Assembly: GCA_905221605.1 (NCBI GenBank)
Contig: CAJNDS010002122.1
Span: 282,501 to 344,500, forward strand
Reading direction: 5' to 3'
Origin: Symbiodinium natans
Lineage: Eukaryota > Sar > Dinophyceae > Suessiales > Symbiodiniaceae
DNA length: 62,000 nt
How positions within the stretch are numbered: the first letter of the stretch is position 1; each line of letters begins with the position of its first letter. The position numbers and the translations under genes are program-made. Shown here piece after piece: positions 1-12,129 of this stretch. Under the pieces are notes generated by a model. The model saw only the letters and a list, made by a program, of their open reading frames with translations, was not told where the DNA came from and did no database searches.

Positions 1-1555
1 TAAACCCCTTCTCCTTCCCAAAGACCCAAATACCCTCAATTAAGGAATATATTACATCTAACTTATCATCCCCTAACCTCCAAGAGCTCAAGCCTGAACC
101 CTGAACCCAATTCCTAAACCTGTATATCCCTTACTTACAGAGTGCGTATAAACCCTAAACCTAGATAACTTGAGGCATTTTGCGGGAAATTCCCTGAACC
201 AAGGGGTGCTAAGCGCTCTTTGGGTCTAGGAGATAGGGGGAAGCAGGGCAATTGGGGGGCTTCTGGGCTCAGGAGGGCGAGGTTGCCCCAAACCCTAAAA
301 CCTGAGCCCTAAGCCCTAAACCCTAAACCCTAAACCCCAAACCCTAAACCCTAAACCCCAGGTTGCTTGTTTGCAGGTCACGTAAGAATTGATTCATCAA
401 GCCTCAGGGTTTAGGGTTGACTCATCAAGCCTTAGGTTTAGGGTTTAGGGGATTTAGGGTTTAAGGGTTAAGGGTTTAGGGTTTAGGGTTTAGGGTTTAC
501 GAAACCCTGAACCCCAAACCCGAGTGGAAAGGTCGGTTTGGGGGGTTCTGCGTGCACGTGGGAGGCCTCAAATAAAGAACCTAAACACTATCCCTGAACC
601 CTAAAGCCTGAACACCAAAAAACCTCAACCCTAAACCTAAACACCCGCAACCCAAACCCTTAACCCTAAACCCGAAATCCTAACCCCTAAACCCTCAAGC
701 CAAGCCCTAAACCCTAAACCCGAAGCCCTAAAGCCTAAACCCTAAAACCCTCAAGTGGACTCCAAGACCAGCGGCCGTCTCACCCTGGCGCACAACGCCT
801 TCCAGGGCCATAGGCCAAGGCAGGGTTTAGGGTTTAGGGTCTAGGGTTTAGGGTTTAGGGTTTAGGGTTTAGGGTTTAGTGGAAGGTGAAGGTTCACGGT
901 TTTGGGTCATACCCTCCAACCAAACCCCAAAAACCTCACATCCCTAAGCCGCATGGCACCCCAAAATAGGCCGGGTTTAGGGCTTAGGGTTTAGGGCTTA
1001 GGGCTTAGGGCTTAGAGTTTAGGGTTTAGGGTTTAGGGTGTAGGGTGTAGGGTGTAATTAGGGTGTAGGGTTCTCTGGGTCCATAGCTGACCCTTAAGAC
1101 TTGAACTAAAGGTTTATGACAAAAAGAGAAGAGTTTTTGTTGGTTTAGGGTCTAGGGGTTTTACTTTGGAAGCCCTTTTGACTCAGTCTAGGGGATACTG
1201 AGCAGACTTACTAAGCCACAAGAGCTTCCAAGTAGGGATGACTCAAAACAGGGCTTCAGCTAGGATGCTGCTGACAACCCTCCGAAAAGGTTGGTAAGCA
1301 CAATGCTGTTACACCCAAGCAGGGAAAATACAACATATTCCCAAGGGCTACGGTTCAGAGTGTAGGACGCGGAAGGAAGTCTCTCGAACTTTGGACTCCG
1401 GGCAGAGAGCCGGTCCAACTCGGTTTGTGGGGTTTAGGGTTTATGAGGTTTACTTAGGGTTTAGGGTATAGGGTTGAGGGTATGGGGTTTAGGGTTTGGG
1501 GTTTAGGGGTTTAGGGGGTTCGGGATTACGATTTCGAGGTTTACCTAGGGTTTAC
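1..1555. repeat. Degenerate telomere-type repeat region, no gene seen
   Basis: The stretch is mostly diverged CCCTAAA and TTTAGGG units that switch orientation several times (for example CCCTAAA near 300-360 and TTTAGGG near 420-500 and 820-880). Short GC-rich islands near 755-820 and 1560-1630 separate the arrays. The island at 755-820 is open on both strands and may be an exon, but neither strand has convincing splice sites and a phase partner. A piece near 1150-1245 resembles the MITE-like family copied at 8507-8715 and 50256-50523. Confidence 0.7.
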
Positions 1556-1561
1556 TGGGTT

Positions 1562-4500
1562 TTATAGGGCTTGGCCTTCGAGCCCTGCACGATGCTGCTG
1601 GAATCCGGCAGTGGCGCATACTTCAGGAGCCCTATCCACGCTCACCAATAACACCACGCCGTACACCCTAAACCCTAAACCCTAAAGCCTAAACCCTAAA
1701 ACCCTAAACCCTAGAACCTAACCCTAAACCCTAAACCCCAAACCCTAAACCCTGAACATGAGAGCCTCCGGCGCGATTCAGCTCCACGGCGTGGTTGGGG
1801 ACGTAGCGCTGGTGCCTGCGGCTTCGGGTTTAGGGTTTAGGGTTTAGGGTTTAGGGTTTAGGGTTTAGGGTTTAGGGTTTAGGGTCTAGGGTCTAGGGTC
1901 TAGGGTTTAGGGTTTAGGGCTCCCTAACCCCTAAACCCTGAACCCCAGAAGCTGCGCTGCTAAAGGCCCGAAATCCCCAACACCCAAAGCCCCGACACCT
2001 GAAACCGCCAGCCGTGCCCTGAACCGTAAGCCATAAAGCCTAAAACCTAAAGCCTTAGCCCTAAACCCAAAACCCTAAACCCTAAAACTCACACCCTAAA
2101 TCCTAAACCCCCCAAAACCCCTAAACCATCCCATCCTAACCCTGAGTCTCTGAGCCCTCAGACCAGACTCTCAAACCCTCGAGCCCCCAAAAGCATCCCC
2201 GAAACCCAAACCATGAAGGGTTTAGGGTGTTTAGGGGGCTTAGGGGGGTTTAGGGGGCTTAGGGGGGTTTAGGGGGTTTAGGGGTTTTAGGGGTTTTAGG
2301 GGGTTTAGGGGGTCTAGGGGGTTGGGGCGGGTGGTTTTTAGGGTTTTTAGGGAGCTTAGGGGGTTTTGGGGGTTTCGGGGTTTTAGGGGTTTTAGGGGTT
2401 AGGGTTTAGGTTTGAGGGCTTCTATCGGCCTCAAGCACGCAGGGGAGGTGCAGCGTGTGGAATCCTTGGCTTTGCTGCAGGTGTGAGGGTTTAGGGTTTC
2501 GGGTTCCTAAACCCTAAACCCTAAACCCTAAACCCTAAACCCTAAACCCTAAACCCTAAACCCTAAACCCTAAACCTGCTCGGGGATCTTTCGGGGTGAG
2601 GGTTGCAAAGTTGCTGCTGCTGTTGTTGTTCCTGCGCCTAGGGCTCCAAGGTTCAGGAACTTCAGGTTTCGGGTTTAGGGTTTCGGGTTTAGGGTTTAGG
2701 GTTTAGGGTTTAGGATTGACCCACACTCTTTACCAGGAAACCCTACAGGGTGTGGACAAGGCTTTAAACAACAAACGATTCCAGCTACACCAAGACTCCA
2801 GCGCCTATCGTGCTTTGTGGTTTATGGCCTAAACCCTAAACCCTAAACCCTAAACCCTACCGCCTAGCCCTAAGCCCTAAGCCCTAAGCCCTAAGCCCTA
2901 AGCGCTAAACCCTAAACCCTAAACCCTAAACCCTAAACCCTAAACCCTAAACCCTAAACCCTAAACCCTAAACCCTAAACCCTAAACCTAGGGTAGTTTG
3001 TCGCCACGGGGCAAGCACCACGGAGCCCGAGGCTGTCTCGAAGGCCACCTTCGAAGGGACACTTCTCCACTACTTGCTTCAGAAACCCGAAGGTTTAGGG
3101 TTTAGGGTTTAGGGTTTAGGGTTTAGGGTTTAGGGTTTAGGGTTTAGGGTTTAGGGTTTAGGGTTTAGGGTTTAGGGTTAAGGGTTTAGGGTTTAGGGTT
3201 TTAGGGTTTAGGGTTTAGGGTCTAGGGTCTAAGGGTTTAGGGCTTGGGGTTTCGGGTTTAGGTTCCTTATATAAGGGTAATCTAAGGATTATACTTCCTT
3301 CGTATTTGGGGGGTTTCTCCTGCAAATAGTAGTTCTCGGTTCACGGCCAGCTGAGGGTTTTCCATGCCAGGGGAGTGGAGTATTTAGGCTTAAGAACTTG
3401 CCCCCCCCCCCCCCCCCCAGGCTAGTGTTGCAAAACCCGGTCTGCTTGCTCGGGTAGCCTGCAAAGTAGGGCTGGGGGGTCTCTAAAAGGCGCGGACGTC
3501 CAACAGAGCCTCCGCAACCCTCAAGCACAACATCCCTCTCAAACCCTAAACCCTACACCCTAAACCCTAGACCCTAAACCCTAAACCCTAAACCCTAGAC
3601 CCTAAACCGGCCTGCATCTCCTGCAGGTGCTCACGGTCGCCCACATGAACGGTGCCCACGTAGAATGCCTGCAGCTAGACGAGCGTTTTAAGTCACTGAG
3701 TCCTAGACCCTGAACACTAAACCCTGTACCCTGAACCCCAAACCCTAAACCCGAAACCCTAAACCCTAAACCCTTCTAGGTTTTCAAGTGTTCAGGAGCT
3801 TATTTTACAGTAAGCCTGGATGCAACCTTGAACCCCCAGGACGCGCTATGGAAGGCCCAGGGTCCCAGCAGGGCCCCGAGTCCCAGGGCACCAGACCCTA
3901 AAGCCGGTTTAGGGTTTAGGGTTTAGGGTTTAGGGTTTAGGGTTTAGGGTTCAGGGTTTAGGGTTTAGGGTTTAGGGTGTAGGGATTAACCCCCAAACCC
4001 CAATCCCCAAAACGGACTTCCCTTGGCCTCAAGTCTAAGGATCTGCCCTAAACCCTAAACCCTAAACCCTAAACCCCAAAACCCAAAACCCTAAACCATA
4101 AACCCTGCACCCTACAATATAAACCCTAAACCCTAAACCGGCCTTGGGCGTGTATCCAGCGGCTGGGTCGCCCAGCGAAGCGACCTGCACATCTTCCCGG
4201 GAGCCCTAATCCCTGAACCCTGAAGGGTTTAGGGTTTAGGGTTTGGGGTTTGGGGTTTGGGGTTTGGGGCTTGGGGCTTGGGGTTTGGGGTTTGGGGTTC
4301 AGAGTTTGGGGTTTAGGGTTTAGGGTTCCGGGTTTAAGGTTTAGGGGCTCTTAGAAGGGAAGCAGGGAAGTAGGTACCTTGTACGTGAAGCCTCCTCTAC
4401 AAAAGATGCACCCTTAAACCCAGTTCAGAGCCCACGATGAGAATGGAACCACTAAACCCTAAACCCTAAACCCTAAACCCTAAACCCTAAACCCTAAACC

Positions 4501-5362
4501 CTAAACCCTAAACCCTTCAAACCATGCCCAGAGGAATCTGGGTAGGTTCTCTCCCATGCCACCGCCTGCAACCCCCCCTTAAACCCGAAACACTAAACCT
4601 CCTAGCCCTAAACCCTGAACCCTAAACCGCCTAAACCCTCTGAAGCCTAAACCCAAGGAGCCCAATGAGCCTTAATTACGGAACACACCTGAAATTCTAG
4701 AGGGAGCCTTCATGTGATTAAAGGTTCATCCCTTCTTTAAGGGCTATTGGGCTCTTTGGGAACCCTTCAAACCCCCGGGCCCGGGCCCCCCTTCCGCCCC
4801 CCTTCCCCTCCCCTCAACATGAGACGCGCCTTCCGTTCCAAGCGGAGGGAAACGGTTCGGTTGGGCTCAGAGAGAGTCCTGGGCCGCGTGGTGATTAGCT
4901 GAAGAATGTCAGGGCTCAGGGCTCAGGGCATAGGATTTTAGGGCTTAGAGGTTTTGGGGTTAGGGGTTTAGGGTTTAGGAGTTTAGGGTTGAGGGTTGAG
5001 GGTTTTGCTTCGGGGCCGCTCTTGTCGCCGACACTTACAAGCCTAAGCCCCAAACCCAATCCCGATAACCTTCGAACTGTAACAAAAACTTTCAACCTTC
5101 CACTACTTGGAGAATCGGGAAGCTTGGTAAGTAGGCACTGCGCAGGCTGCTGAAGTAGGATAACGCCAGAAAAACTCGGGTGCCTCTTAGGGCCTCTTGC
5201 GACTCTACTTTCTACCCACTTACTAACTCCTCAGATCCTCCAAGACCCTAGACCCTAAACCCTAAACCCTCAACCCTGAACCCTAAACCCTAAACCCTAA
5301 ACCCTAGACGCAGCCGGAGGGGCTGAAGCGGAAGAGTCAGCCCCAGCAGCAGCAGCCAGCAA
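1562..5362 (-). CDS. Ten-exon hypothetical protein gene with telomere-repeat introns
   Basis: I do not recognise the family. Reading the minus strand, ten small exons join in phase: 5362-5303, 4865-4830, 4205-4143, 3668-3612, 3076-2988, 2804-2734, 2631-2576, 2474-2430, 1815-1766 and 1631-1562, ending in TAA. They sum to 597 nt (198 residues plus stop); the start is not found. Readable segments include FYVGTVHVGDREHLQEMQ, CPFEGGLRDSLGLRGACPV and the C-terminus AGLEGQAL. Five donors are GC (after 4830, 4143, 3612, 2430, 1766), mostly as AG|GC, and two are AG|GTTTAGGG formed directly by the telomere-type array (after 2988 and 2576). Acceptors such as the one before 2474 have a pyrimidine tract and CAG. 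Introns consist largely of CCCTAAA/TTTAGGG arrays. Continuous phase over nine junctions is the main support; individual exons remain unproven, and the 5362-5303 exon (Ala/Ser rich) is the weakest. Confidence 0.6.
2828..2987. repeat. CCCTAAA telomere-type array with CCCTAAG sub-run
   Basis: Over 20 tandem heptamers, with a block of the CCCTAAG variant at about 2866-2905 between canonical CCCTAAA units. It lies in an intron of the 1562-5362 gene model, and its last unit abuts the exon end at 2988, giving the minus-strand donor AG|GTTTAGGG. Confidence 0.9.
3092..3255. repeat. TTTAGGG telomere-type array
   Basis: About 20 units, mostly perfect, with a few single-base variants at the right end. 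It is immediately followed by unique sequence and a 18-base C run near 3401-3418. Confidence 0.9.
4222..4335. repeat. TTTGGGG-variant array
   Basis: Heptamers here are mostly TTTGGGG rather than TTTAGGG, showing that single variants spread locally within an array. No coding signal. Confidence 0.85.
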
Positions 5363-5369
5363 CTGCGGC

Positions 5370-6420
5370 CGGAGACCTATGTCAGGGTTTAGGGTTTAGG
5401 GTTTAGGGTTTACGGTTTAGGGTTTACGGGTTAAGGGCGAAGGGTTTAGGGTTTAGGACGTGAGCCTACTGGTTCTTAGGTATAGGGAAGGAGGGAATTG
5501 AGTATCTTATCCTCCTACATAGCATGAATGTGTAAAAGAACCCTTCAAAGGATTCGATAATAGGGTACGTAGTTCAGGTTCGGGCTTCGAGCCCTCGCAA
5601 GGGCTTAGGGTGAAGAAGTTCACCTTGAAGTCCTAACAAACCTAGAGGTTTAAGGTTTAGGGTTTAGGGTTTAGGGTTTAGGGTTTAGGGTTTAGGGTTT
5701 AGGGTTTAGGGTATAGGGATATCCAAGCTGTACGTCCCGAAACTCACAACGCTCTGCGCCAGCTACTCAGACATATATATATATATATATATTGGGTGAG
5801 GCATTTTCAGTGAGGCATTTTCAGTTTAAGCGCTGAGCCCTGAACGTAGACATACGCTAACGAGGGGGCGTGGGTATTTGAAGCCGCACATCCTAAATCC
5901 TAAACCCAAATTAAACAACAAACCGAATCAGAAAGAGTGCCTGGAGCATCTAGGCAGAGTTTGGGGTCTTGGCTTGCGGAGACTCCCGGAGGTGGGGCTT
6001 CGAAGGACTGTCTGAGACACCAAACCCTAAGCCCTAAGCCCTAAACTCTACATCCTCCCTACCTATACATATTAAATCCTTGATGGGGTCGTGCTCGTGT
6101 CGTTTTGGGTTTTCAGGAGTCAGGATTTGATCTAAGGGTTGAGGATTCTATAAGGGCCTACAAGAGCCTCCAAGGGCTTAGGATTCAGGATTTGAGGTTG
6201 GCATTTAGTATTAGGATTTAAGGACTTCAGAGCCTTCAATCTGGGGGCTGTGCCTCTGTCCCTTAAGGTTGTACCCTTGAGTTTTGGTAAAGATCCTTAA
6301 GGTATAGGGTTTAGGGTTTAGGGTTTAGGGGGTAGGATACGGGGCCATATTCGGAGGATATCCGGGGGAAGCTTGAGGGGTACAACCTCAGGGGTAGAAG
6401 TCTTCATCCCTTGATTCAAG
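5370..6420. other. Repeat-rich stretch without a resolved gene
   Basis: Contains TTTAGGG arrays at about 5383-5450 and 5650-5715, a TA dinucleotide run near 5772-5792, and, at 6246-6415, an imperfect inverted-repeat element whose ends carry GGTTGTACCC-type sequence (related copies at 55858-55995 and 58797-59005). I see no exon with convincing splice sites. Confidence 0.6.
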
Positions 6421-6427
6421 GGTCTAC

Positions 6428-6573
6428 ACTTGGAGGTTCATGGTACTTACAAACCAATGATGACTGTACTTACGTATAGCTGTACTTGTAACCATATTGG
6501 GGCCACTTTAGGGGCTTATATGTGGGTGATGAGTACAGTTATCATTGGTTAATAAGTACCATGAACCTCCAAG
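6428..6573. mobile_element. MITE-like element, family 1 (intact copy)
   Basis: A 146 bp element with terminal inverted repeats: the left end reads ACTTGGAGGTTCATGGTACT and the right end is its complement. Inner arms (TGTACTTA...TAAGTACA type) also pair. No coding capacity. Six related copies occur in this window: 8141-8331, 16165-16291, 35225-35366, 37898-38012, 38172-38276 and 45873-46003. Confidence 0.85.
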
Positions 6574-6701
6574 CACAACGGCTTGCCTCCAAAACCCTTC
6601 CAACCCCAGGAACTTCCAAGGCCTTTTCGGGCCTCCGAGGATTCCGGGTTTAGGCTGTTTAGGGTGTAGGGTTTAGGGTTTAAGGTTCAGGGTTAAAGCC
6701 T

Positions 6702-7954
6702 TCAGAGCAGACGGGAGTCAATTGGTGATGTGAAGGGGTCTTGCCAGTCGCCGGCACACGCCATCGTAAACCCTAAACCCGAAACCCCAAACCCTAAACC
6801 CGAAACCCTAAACCCTAAGCCCTATAAACCCTATCAACCCTAAACCCGCATTAGCGGTTTAGGGCATGAGGGTCCCTGAGCCACGCCCTTCGGCCTCCAT
6901 GTCGCCAACTGGCCCTCTGGCAAGACAACTCTTCTGAAAGCACTCTCGAGCCGCAGCGGTTAGGGTTTAGGGTTTAGGGTTTAGGGTTTAGGGTTTAGGG
7001 TTTAGGGTTTAAGGTTTAGGGTTTAGGGTTTAGGGTTTAGGGTTTAGGGTTTAGGGTTTAGGGTTTAGGGTTTAGGGTTTAGGGTTTAGGGTTTAGGGTT
7101 TAGGGTTTAGGGTTTAGGGGCCTACTCTACAGGAACCCCTTTACGGGCCTAGTATATGTAGGTAAACGGACCTTGTGGGGATCATGACCCTAACTAAACC
7201 CTAAACTCTCAACTCTCAACCCTACCTAAACCCTAAATCGTACACCCTAAACGCCAGCCCAAGCAATCTTCGGGGCGAAGGTTTTAGGATTTAGGGTTTG
7301 GGGTTTAGACTTTGGGGTTTAGGGTTTAGGGTCATGTTTCCCGGTGGTAGTAGCCCGCATGGACCCTGAACAACGGGAGCTGGTCCCTGAACCCCGGCTA
7401 ACACATCACTCTGAACCTGAACCCTAAATCCCAAGCCTTCCCCAATCCCTCACCAAAACCGTTCAACCGGTTTCAGGGACTCGAGCTTGGGTAGCTTGCG
7501 GATTTAGGGTTTAGGGTGTTGGGACCTTGAGGTTTAGGGGTAGGATTTCGGGTTTCAGGTCCAGGTCTTAGGATTCAGCAAGTTTTGGACCTTAAGGCTT
7601 GGGGACCTGAGGTTTAGGCTGCGGCGTTGAGGGGTTTAGGGGTTTAGGGGTAAGGATTTAGGTAGCCCTGGACCCTAAACCCTAAACCCTAAAACCTCAG
7701 TAGGGTGTTGGCCACTCAGACAAAACCCTAAACCCCAAACCCCAAACCCCAAACCCCAAACCCTAAACCCTAAACCCTAAACCCTTAACCCTAAACCCTA
7801 AACCCTAAACCCTAAACCCCAAACCCTAAACCCTAAACCCTTAACCCTAAACCCTAAACCCCAAACCCTAAACCCCAAACCCTGCGCCAGGTGGACCAGC
7901 TGTGGAGGGACTCGGGTCTGACGCTTCTTGCTCGGGCTTCCTCTCCAGTTTCCG
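6702..7954 (-). CDS. Possible C-terminal exons of a hypothetical gene
   Basis: Tentative minus-strand exons: 7954-7881 (hydrophilic, starting RKLERKPEQEASDPSPS), 7386 to about 7332 (DQLPLFRVHAGYYHRE), 6933-6887 (RVVLPEGQLATWRPK) and 6739-6702 (PFTSPIDSRLL, stop TGA). Phases agree for the first pair and the last pair; the link between them is not resolved. Acceptors are pyrimidine-rich. No family recognised. The plus strand of 6883-6958 encodes a P-loop-like string, which I rejected in favour of this direction. Confidence 0.35.
6960..7119. repeat. TTTAGGG telomere-type array
   Basis: About 23 nearly perfect units, one of the longest homogeneous plus-orientation arrays in the window. It abuts the GC-rich island at 6881-6958 with no spacer. 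Confidence 0.95.
7677..7880. repeat. CCCTAAA/CCCCAAA mixed array
   Basis: Tandem CCCTAAA with blocks of CCCCAAA and CCCTTAA variants. It ends at the exon-like island 7881-7954. A similar CCCTAAA array follows at about 7973-8090. Confidence 0.9.
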
Positions 7955-8140
7955 CTTCGAGGGGTGTTGGACCCTAAACCCTGAACCCTGAACCCTTAAA
8001 CCCTAAACCCCTAAATCCTAGACCCTAAACCCTAAACCCTAAACCCTAGAACCTAAACCCTAAACCCTAAACCCTAAACCCTAAACCCCAGCGCAGCTCC
8101 AAGGCTTGAAAGGGTCGACCGGGTGCGGGACCCGGACACT

Positions 8141-8331
8141 ACTTGAAGGTTCATGGTTCTTACTAGCCAATTATAACTCTACTTATAACCCTAGACCCTA
8201 AACCCTAAACCCCAAACCCTAAACCCTAAACCCTTATAATACCCCTACAGGGCCTTATAGGGGTTATCCCAATTATAAGTAGGGTAATAAGCCCAGTTAT
8301 AATTGGTAGTAAGTACCATGAACCTTCAGGT
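8141..8331. mobile_element. MITE-like element, family 1, with internal telomere repeats
   Basis: Same terminal inverted repeats as 6428-6573, but the centre (about 8185-8237) holds a run of CCCTAAA heptamers absent from other copies. This indicates that telomere-type repeats were inserted into an existing element. Confidence 0.8.
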
Positions 8332-8506
8332 ACCAGGGTTTCGGGTGTCGGGTTTACTTGGAAGCGCGTTAGGGTTTAGGGTTTAGGGTTTAGGGTTTAG
8401 GGTTTCGGGTTTAGGGTTTAGGGTTTAGGGTTAAGGGTTAAGGGGTTAAGGGTTTAGGGTTTGGGGTTTTGGGTTTGGGGTTTGGGGTTTAGGGTTTAGG
8501 GTTAGT

Positions 8507-8715
8507 AAGCTGGCCTATGGGGACTATAAGAGGGTTTCTAGGGGACACTAAGTAGACTCACTAAGTCAAAAGAGCTTCCAAGTAGGGTTTGTTCTTAGGG
8601 TTGGAACATGGTCCCTTAGTATGGGCCCTTAAACAGGGACCCCTGATACACCCCTCGTAACATGCCCAAAACAACCCAAGGGCCCATACTTCAGAACCCT
8701 TTCAAGGAGGCAAGG
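8507..8715. mobile_element. MITE-like element, family 3
   Basis: Shares long stretches with 50256-50523, including GAGCTTCCAAGTAG, the segment with GGTCCCTTAGTATGGGCCC and GGGCCCATACTTCAGAA. Fragments recur at about 1160-1245, 11588-11655 and 24383-24515. Inverted-repeat ends, no coding capacity. Confidence 0.65.
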
Positions 8716-9152
8716 GACTGCACTAAGGATTCATGTAACTCATGTATCTACCCTTAGAGTGATAAGTCATAAGGCACCCTCAACCCTAGGGGGGGTTGTT
8801 GGGGCGTGCAAAAGCATTCAGCGGCTGGTTTCTGAGGCCTTTGGCCTTTGGGCCACTGGCCCTACTCCCCACACCGCACATGAACCCAAAACCCGTTTAG
8901 GGTTGCGGGTTTAAAGGGTCTTGGTAGTCCCCTAACCCTAGGCCCTAAACCCCTACACCCTCAAGCCCTGATTATACGAAAATTGGGGTGCAAAAAAGGA
9001 ACCGGGAACCCCTACTTAGGCTTTCAGGGTTCAGGGTTTTTCAGAGCTGGGAAATCAAGGGGTATGCTTAAAATCCTTCCTTACATTCTCTTCTATAGGT
9101 TAAGGGCAGTTAAGGGGTATGGGTTTGGGGTATGTTGAATTATTCTTAACGT

Positions 9153-12129
9153 TTAGGGCTGAGGGCATACACCGAAAGAAAAGCGGGGCAGTTGGTGCCC
9201 AAAACCCAGAGCCCACTCCACCGAAGACCTACGGCCTGAATCCTTTGCCTCAACCCTGAACCCAAAGCCCCACAACCCAGAAAGTACCACATGAGGTCCT
9301 GCAAACGCGACAGGCGCAGGGGACTGAAGCGCCTTGCGGCGGGGAGGGGCGGGGGTGGCGGGGGACGTGCGAAGCCCTCCAAAACGACCTCCTGCCCGCC
9401 ACACAGGTGGATTGCTTGGGCAACATTTCCTAAGGGCAAACAGAAAGGCAACAAACCCTAACCGTCAAACCACTCAACCCGCATCTCGAATGCCTTGGAA
9501 GCCAAAACGCTCAAAAAAAACCCGAAGCCTCCAAACCGCACCTCAAGCCACTAACTCTAGACTAAACAAACCCCGCATTAACAAAAACAACCTAAACCCC
9601 TGAAATCCTAAACCTCTAGACTGCGTGGAATGAGAAACCCCTAAGCCCTCAACTATGGACCCTCAACCCTAAACCCGCAACCCTAAACCCCTTACCCTAA
9701 ACCCTAAACCCCTTACCCTAAACCCTCAACCCTCAACCCTAAACCCTAAACCCCAAACCCCCGTGGCGCCTGCACCAGCGAGTCGAGGAGCCTCTCGGCC
9801 AGCTGCAAGGCCAGGCCCTGGCAAACTCCGGGGCTTTCGAGGGTTTAGGGTTTAGGGTTTAGGGTTTGGGATTTAGGGTTTAGGGTCGTTGAGGGTTGCT
9901 TATAAGGGTTGTTCGGGGTTGTTTAGGGTTGTTTAGTGTTGTTTAGGGTTTGGGGGGTTCCAAGAATTTTAGAAATTTTGGAGGGCTTTGGAGGGGTTTG
10001 GAGGGTTTCAAGGAGGTTTTTAAGAGGGCCTTGAGGTTAGGGTTTAGAATGTTTAAGCATTGACAGGGCTTTGCACAAGGTTTATGGGGTTTTGCACTAG
10101 GGTTTAGGGGGCTGATGCTTATGAGCCAGGGTTTGGGTCATTGAAGGCTTTTCCTCTACGGGGTTTACAGGGTTTAGGGTTTAGATGGGTCGTCGGTTTT
10201 ATGGCTGTAATTGACGATACCGGATCTCGGGCCTTTGGATTCAAGGGTTTCAGGGTTTTCGGGCTTAGACGCTTGATACCCAAACCCGAACCCTCAACCT
10301 AGTAACCCTGGGGTTTCTTGGGCTTGTCAGCCAAACGGCCACGATGCAAAATTGAATTCCTCTCGCATTGGTCGCACTTGAGTTGCAGCTTCGTTGTTCC
10401 TACTACATAAGGAACTCAAAACATGAAATTCAACCATTGGCGAATTAAGTTGTAACATCGCCAACACCAAAAACCCAAAATCCTAAACCCTTAACAGCCC
10501 TTGCTGACAAAGGGTTTGGGGTTTAGGGCTAGGGTTTAGGGCTAGGGTTGAGGGCTAGGGTTTAGGGCTAGGGTTTAGGACCATCTCCCCCGGCCTGTGC
10601 GGCGAGGCCGGCTGGGCCGTCCATGTGCGAGGTCTGCAGGCACAGGATGGCAACCTCCGGAACGTTGTTGGGGTTTAGGGTTTCGGGTTTAGGGTTTAGG
10701 GTTTAGGGTGTAGGGTGCAGGGTTTAGGGTTTAGGGTGTAGGATTTTAAGTTGTGGGATTTAGGGTTTGTAGGGTCTAGCGTCGAGGGTTTAGGGTTCTG
10801 GTTGATCCAAATTGGGAACCCGTACGCGTGACTACGGAATCTTATGATTTTGTTCAATCCCCTGACATAGCGGCTTAAATTCCAATGGGGATTTTGGGCA
10901 GCCTTTTACATGGTGTTTCTATATGGGTGGAGAATTCGTTTATGCGTTTGTTTCCTTCATTCTATACGGATTCGAACGGATGATCTTGGCAATTCTTCAG
11001 GTGCTTGTGACTTCATGGATAGGGTCTGGGGACACGTTGTAGTCTCAGGCCTGCGGACGTGGATCTCTACTGAGGACTTAGCGTAACCCTAAATGCCAGG
11101 GGCAGGTTTAGGAGGCTTGTGGTTGATGATGCTTAGGTTAGGCCTAGACCTCCGCCTCAAGAAGCCCAAACACCTTGCTTTTCCTCGAACTTCTCTTATA
11201 ATCGTTGCTGCGCTAAACCCGAGCCCCTAGCGGAGGATTGGGTTTCATGGGATCCCTGGACCCCGAAAAGCTACGTGGAGCCGACATCTCGAGTGTGATT
11301 CTTATGGTTTAGGGGGGCCTTCTTTGAGCCGGGCGCGTCGGACTTCGTATGGCAAGCTCATGCAGTACACTCAACCCTAAACCCATACACCCTAAACCCT
11401 AAACCCTAATCCCTGAACCCTCAACACTAAACCCTAAACCCGAAGCCCTCAACACTACAGCCTTAACCCCCCTCAAGCCTGCATCACATCGCTGGCGGGA
11501 AGAGCCGTTGGATCATATACATCCCAGCTGAAAGAGCACCTCAGGATCATGGCGGACCCGAAATCCCAAAGCCTAGAGTCTTACTTGTGAGAAGGGGACC
11601 CCTTATATACCCCTATATGCCCCATAACACCCAAGGGCCCATACTTCAGAACCCCCTAAACCCTAAACCCTAAACCCTAAACCCTAAACCCTAAACCCTA
11701 AACCCTGAAAGAAGGTAAGGGGCCATCTTAAGGCCCCATGAAACTACCCTCAGACCTGTGGTGTGGTTGTGGGTTGGTTGCAGGGTTTAGGGTTTAGGGT
11801 TTAGGGTTTAGGGTTTAGGGTTTGGGGTTTGGGGTTCGTGGTTCGTGGTTCGGGATTTGGGGTTTGGGGTTTGGGGTTTGGGGTTTAGGGTTCTCGTCGA
11901 TGTCCTCGGGCGCAATCTTCTCCTCGTCGCTCTGTGGAAGGATGCGTTCCAAAGCATCCCTTTGCGCATCTTCCTCCATTCTGGCCTTGTCATACGACTT
12001 CCACTCATCACTGAGACTCTTCATAACAGCTCGCTGGTGTCGTGTGCCCTGACCGTGGTCTGCGCCTGTCAATTCCTCTTTTCGCCTCTCGTTGGATTCT
12101 GCAACGAAGAGGGCACAGGGGTTGCGCTT
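9153..12129 (-). CDS. HMG-box-like protein gene, partial model
   Basis: The exon 12129 to about 11893 encodes KKRNPCALFVAESNERRKEE, then a helix with SLSDEWKS and YDKARMEEDAQRD, followed by an acidic tail. The P-x-A-(L/F) start, central W-K and following Y...A...D..R pattern match an HMG box, although about seven residues usually found between the Trp and Tyr helices appear missing. It is preceded by a strong pyrimidine-rich acceptor. Further minus-strand exons downstream join in phase 0: 11527-11479 (WDVYDPTALPASDVMQ), 10654-10595 (VAILCLQTSHMDGPAG), 9817-9770 (GLALQLAERLLDSLVQ), 9429-9403 and 9332-9153 (stop). Three of these end at AG|GC donors. The junction between the HMG exon and 11527 is not resolved: coding sequence runs straight into a CCCTAAA/CCCCAAA array without a clear donor. 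HMG-box proteins are abundant in dinoflagellate nuclei. The box is moderately supported; the gene extent is tentative. Confidence 0.45.
10660..11470. other. Mostly non-repetitive stretch without a resolved gene
   Basis: Apart from TTTAGGG units at 10674-10800 and CCCTAAA units near 11370-11460, this is one of the less repetitive stretches. I see no exon with good splice sites and a phase partner; it is treated as intron of the 9153-12129 model. Confidence 0.4.
11782..11890. repeat. TTTAGGG then TTTGGGG array at the HMG-box exon edge
   Basis: A TTTAGGG run changes to TTTGGGG-type units (about 11820-11885) and directly touches the coding sequence of the HMG-box-like exon on its 3-prime side. 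Confidence 0.85.

Noticed and set aside
6881-6958. Plus-strand string with ANWPSGKTTLLKALSSR, resembling a P-loop of an ABC transporter.
   Set aside because: It is antisense to a minus-strand exon candidate, lacks the usual GxSG spacing of ABC Walker A, and has no neighbouring plus-strand exon.
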